Part shown: positions 60,756-64,000 of the stretch, in pieces
Position numbering within the stretch: position 1 is the stretch's first letter
How the letters are laid out: every line of letters begins with the position of its first letter
NCBI GenBank assembly: GCA_016748015.1
Contig: JAAOMT010000134.1
Location: forward strand, 1,570,657-1,634,656
Direction: 5' to 3'
DNA length: 64,000 nucleotides
Source: Geosiphon pyriformis
Lineage: Eukaryota; Glomeromycota; Glomeromycetes; Archaeosporales; Geosiphonaceae
The notes under the pieces: model-generated
What the model was told of the DNA's origin: nothing
Seen by the model: only the letters and a program-made list of their open reading frames with translations
Databases searched by the model: none
Translations under genes and position numbers: made by a program

Positions 60756-61111
60756 TTATCCCATGGCAATCTTTTCATATTGGGTCAATATGGATTTCAT
60801 ATCTGTCGCGGTTCGGAAACCAGCTTTGGCTCTTTGAAAAAGATTTAACCTCTCATCATGAATAAGTTGAGTAGTGCTTTGGGCAATATTTTCCTTTGAT
60901 AAAACACTTTACTAAAGACGTTACAGATCAGAGACTCATCATACGCAGAATCGTGAATTTTCACATTAACAGGCTGCACTCCCTCTTGTTACATGACTGT
61001 CGTGACAAGTCTCTTGGAAGCAAAAATCAGAGACCTTTCAAGAGGTTCATCATTGCACCGATAGTGTTTCCATTGAATTGGACTGTGTAAAGGAATAGGT
61101 AATGGATTCAT
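60756..61111 (-). pseudogene. Unrecognised broken coding remnant
   Basis: The minus strand reads MNPLPIPLHSPIQWKHYR and continues to a TAA at 60989-60991. Beyond it the same frame continues (QEGVQPVNVKIHDSAYDESL), then shifts to a frame with KENIAQSTTQLIHDERLN and LFQRAKAGFRTATDMKSILT, ending at TAA 60756-60758. The amino-acid mix is coding-like and less AT-driven than its surroundings. It could be a decayed gene or exons with introns I did not place. It is convergent with ist3. I do not recognise a family. Confidence 0.35.
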
Positions 61112-62740
61112 TCTTTCAAAAACCATTCCTTTTGATCTTGGAAGAAAGGTCTAATAGCAAACTCATATCAGATAAAAATAAAATCATCCAATCTCGAGAA
61201 ATCACAAAATCCAAAACAATTACTAATTAAAAACTTTTGTTCACAAAGTTCTAATTGGCTTGCTCGAGCTTTTCAAAAAAAAAAAAAAGGTGTTTATCTA
61301 TGGATAATTAACTTAACATTGATTTTTTGAAATAGTAAATGTTAAAAAAATGGATGTTGAGGTATTTTGTAAATGTTTTTTTAATTAATGTCCATGATAA
61401 TAATTAATAATTTGTAGCTAAGATATATTAAATTATAATATATATTTATTTATATGTTTTAAACCAAATTAAAATATAAACTATTCTGAAATGATTTAAT
61501 TAATTTGACTTGTTTTAAAATAATGAAAAAATAAATTAATTCAAATATTTTTTTACATTACAATTTATTTTAATTTTTTATTACAAAATTCAATAATTGG
61601 TATAAAAAAAATATATAACTATAATTAAAGTAAAAAACAAACTGTGTTTTTAATAAGTATTAAACCAAACAGTATTTAGAAATTTTATTTAATTAAGAAA
61701 ATTAATAAACAAAATATTAGAAACATTGTTTTTAGATAATCTTAAAAAAAATTAACTTTATTTATATTAAGAATATTATATTTGTTATTAACAAAAAGCA
61801 TTTTTTATCTAAAATTTTATCAAATAGCAAAATAGCAACAGTTTTAATATTATTGTTGTTTTAACCAAAAAAAATTTTTAAAATTATAATATTAAACCAA
61901 TAATAAAATGCTTTTTTTTAAATATTATTTTTTATTAATACATAAATAATTAAAAAAAAACAAAAAAAAGATAATTATAAATTTTATAATTTAATCTAAG
62001 TTTTAAAAAAATAAATTAAAAAAAATAAATTAGCATATTATATAAAACAATAAGAACAGTCATAAATAAATTTAGTAATATTATATTAATTAAAATATAA
62101 TTGATTAGTTTGTAACAAAAAATAATTATTAAATATGTTAATTTAAAATTATAACAATAAATAAATAATTATTTTTTATTGGCAAAAATTTAGTAAAAAT
62201 AATTAAAAAAATAAAAAACAAAAAAACTTAAAATAATAAAAATAAAAACAAAGTTATATTAATAAATTTATAAATAAGTATAATATTATATATATTATAA
62301 AGTTATATTGTAAAATAAAAATAGAATATATATTATTAGTTATAATTTGATTATTTATATAATAAACCAAATTAAGTTTAATAAAATTTACATTTTAAAA
62401 ATTTGTATTATTATAAATTAGAATTTTAATTAGTTTTAGCAATAAAATTAATATTTTTTTTAAAAAATTTGGTGTTAAAAAAAGAACAAAATGAAATAAA
62501 AAAAATTAAATTTTTAAATAACAATAAAAATATATTAAAATTAACAAAAATATATACCAAAAAATATTTTTTATTGTTAAACCAATTACTTTTAATAAAA
62601 AAACCTGATAATACAATATTATATTTTGCTAATATAAATAAAAAATTAGAATTGCAATAAAAAAAACAATATTATTAATTAAAATAATAATTATTAAATT
62701 AACTATAAAATATATATTTATAAACAATAATATTAATATT
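61112..62740. other. AT-rich desert right of host island
   Basis: 61112-61280 has moderate GC; from 61290 it is extremely AT-rich. One 63-codon plus frame (62469-62660) is rich in Lys, Asn and Leu and may be another fossil. No family identified. Confidence 0.4.
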
Positions 62741-64000
62741 AGTAAATATAAATTTTTTTTATTTATTTAATGAGTAAAATCCAAATATTACTTAGTATAA
62801 TACATTAAATAATCAATTTAAACTAGGTGTGAATCATAGATTTTCTATACATAACCAGCCACTCAAGCTGATTAGAACAACACTAAGCACTTATATAAAT
62901 TGAGACTAAATCTCTAATACCTAAAAAATAAACAAGATTTACACAATTCAAAATTAGCACCAAATGCCTTAGCAATACTAAGCAATTTAACCACACTGAC
63001 AAAAAACATCAAAGACAGCCCAAAAACCAAAACCAAAGCTAAACCATTATATAGTATTAGCCCATTCTTTTTCATAAAAACATGATGCCTAGTATGTACC
63101 AACCAAACTTCATTTTTAAAGCAAGACAAAAATTATACACAAAGCCTACAACCTTTTAACTCACAATTTTGGAATTTTAAAGGCAAACACAGTCTTTTAA
63201 AGCCAATCTTCAAAGACAAAACTCTTATAAAAAGCTATACATATTGTAATATTCAAAACACAAGAGAACAACAATTAAAACACACATAAAGAGGACCAAA
63301 AAAGACCAGAAACCACACCCTAAGCAGCAGTATAAGCATCCAATAATTGACAATAAGCAGAAACATCAACTATACAAGAAAAAACATGATATAAAACTTC
63401 AATATTGTCACAATACAAACACAATACATTGAGATAACACTTGCTGTATAGGTATTTCTGAACAACAACTGGTAGTCAATAATGCAAAGCTTTTATGAAA
63501 TATGTATGGGTACCAGCAGTATGCTTACTAATAAAACCAGCAATTATGTATAAATTGAGATGTTACACCAAGGATGAATTAAGCCAATTAATGTCTGAAA
63601 ACAAACTATTATCCAAAACCCTAGAACCAGAACCAACTTTTCAATTCACACAGTAAATAGACCAAAGACTCCACAAACAAAATGTCTAAAACTATCAAAT
63701 ATGATATCACCTTTAGCCAACATATAATGCTTTTCCAATTAAGAAGAAAAATACCAGGAAGAAAGAAAAGCAATGTTGGTAAAAGTGTTAGTATTTATAT
63801 TATCCAAGACACCTAAATGACTCTTTATTTTGTGCCAACTAATATTTAAATTCTTTTTCTGAACAATATTCACAATGTGCTAACACTTAATCCAACACTA
63901 ATTCCAAAAATCCAGATATGCCAAACCCAATTCTGATTTGCATACATCCAAAGCAGTCTGACTGTCTGTCATAATATAAACTGAGCTAAAAAAGGAGACA
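62741..64000 (-). mobile_element. LINE I, 3' part on minus strand
   Basis: The minus strand holds the end of a LINE ORF2: TDSQTALDVCKSELG (RNase H) at the right edge, a C-terminal zinc-like region near 63400, and a final uninterrupted frame (63129-62914) with NEVWLVHTRHHVFMKKNGLI, which matches the LINE H end (NIWLVYTKYCAYIKKNGLI). The 3' UTR matches that of H, with an A-rich tail near 62741-62775. Stops and frameshifts throughout. Confidence 0.8.

Noticed and set aside
62469-62660. 63-codon ORF in the right AT desert
   Set aside because: Lys/Asn/Leu-rich, in a region where decay creates such frames; no family features.
1-64000. tRNA or rRNA genes
   Set aside because: No tRNA B-box-like GGTTCGAATCC with a foldable partner, and no rRNA core sequence, was found by eye on either strand.

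Overview
The window looks like a stretch of a very AT-rich, transposon-loaded fungal genome. The four host genes have many short introns (about 60-170 bp) and encode proteins of fungal or broadly eukaryotic type. The non-LTR elements, with a zinc-knuckle ORF1 and an ORF2 made of AP-endonuclease, reverse transcriptase (RT) and RNase H, resemble those I associate with arbuscular mycorrhizal fungi (Glomeromycotina, Rhizophagus-like). That assignment is an inference from style and composition, not a proof.

Region 1 (1-32749) is a nest of Ty3/Gypsy LTR retrotransposons. An outer plus-strand element D (7282-10754 resuming at 30207-32749) is split by a minus-strand element F (10755-11831 and 21181-30206). 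F is in turn split by a plus-strand element B (11832-21180, with an assembly gap at 19973-20220). On the left, D is cut by minus-strand element A (1214-7281). A is cut by a further plus-strand element C, of which only the 3' end and 3' LTR (1-1213) are in view. The F-in-D junction has a perfect 4-bp target duplication (TTGG) and restores the integrase frame exactly. D itself sits in an older LINE (G). The elements share an unusual layout: a long Gag N-terminal extension, zinc knuckle, DSG protease, a cysteine-rich zinc-ribbon-like module, a dUTPase-like domain plus a second beta-rich domain, then RT, RNase H and integrase. C, D and F also carry an extra ORF between integrase and the 3' LTR. 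All copies are inactivated, mostly by stops explicable as C-to-T or G-to-A changes at Gln, Trp or Arg codons.

Region 2 (32750-48800) contains LINE G (3' part), an extremely AT-rich desert, a nearly full-length decayed LINE H (39111-45871), and a second desert. Translation shows that much of the desert is fossil transposon: a pogo/Tigger-type DDE transposase relic (35130-36800, minus), a LINE ORF1 fossil (37440-38500, minus), an LTR fossil and several LINE 3' tails.

Region 3 (48962-60578) is a compact host gene island of higher GC. It holds a cytoplasmic dynein light intermediate chain (plus), a MIT-domain protein (minus), RNA polymerase subunit RPB5 (plus) and the RES-complex splicing protein Ist3/RBMX2 (plus). 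The first two genes are convergent and the second and third are divergent. Exon structures were worked out by splice signals, reading frame and protein family fit; each model closes in frame. An unrecognised broken coding remnant lies on the minus strand at 60756-61111.

Region 4 (61112-64000) is another AT-rich desert ending in the 3' part of a minus-strand LINE (I). I saw no tRNA, rRNA or CRISPR array.
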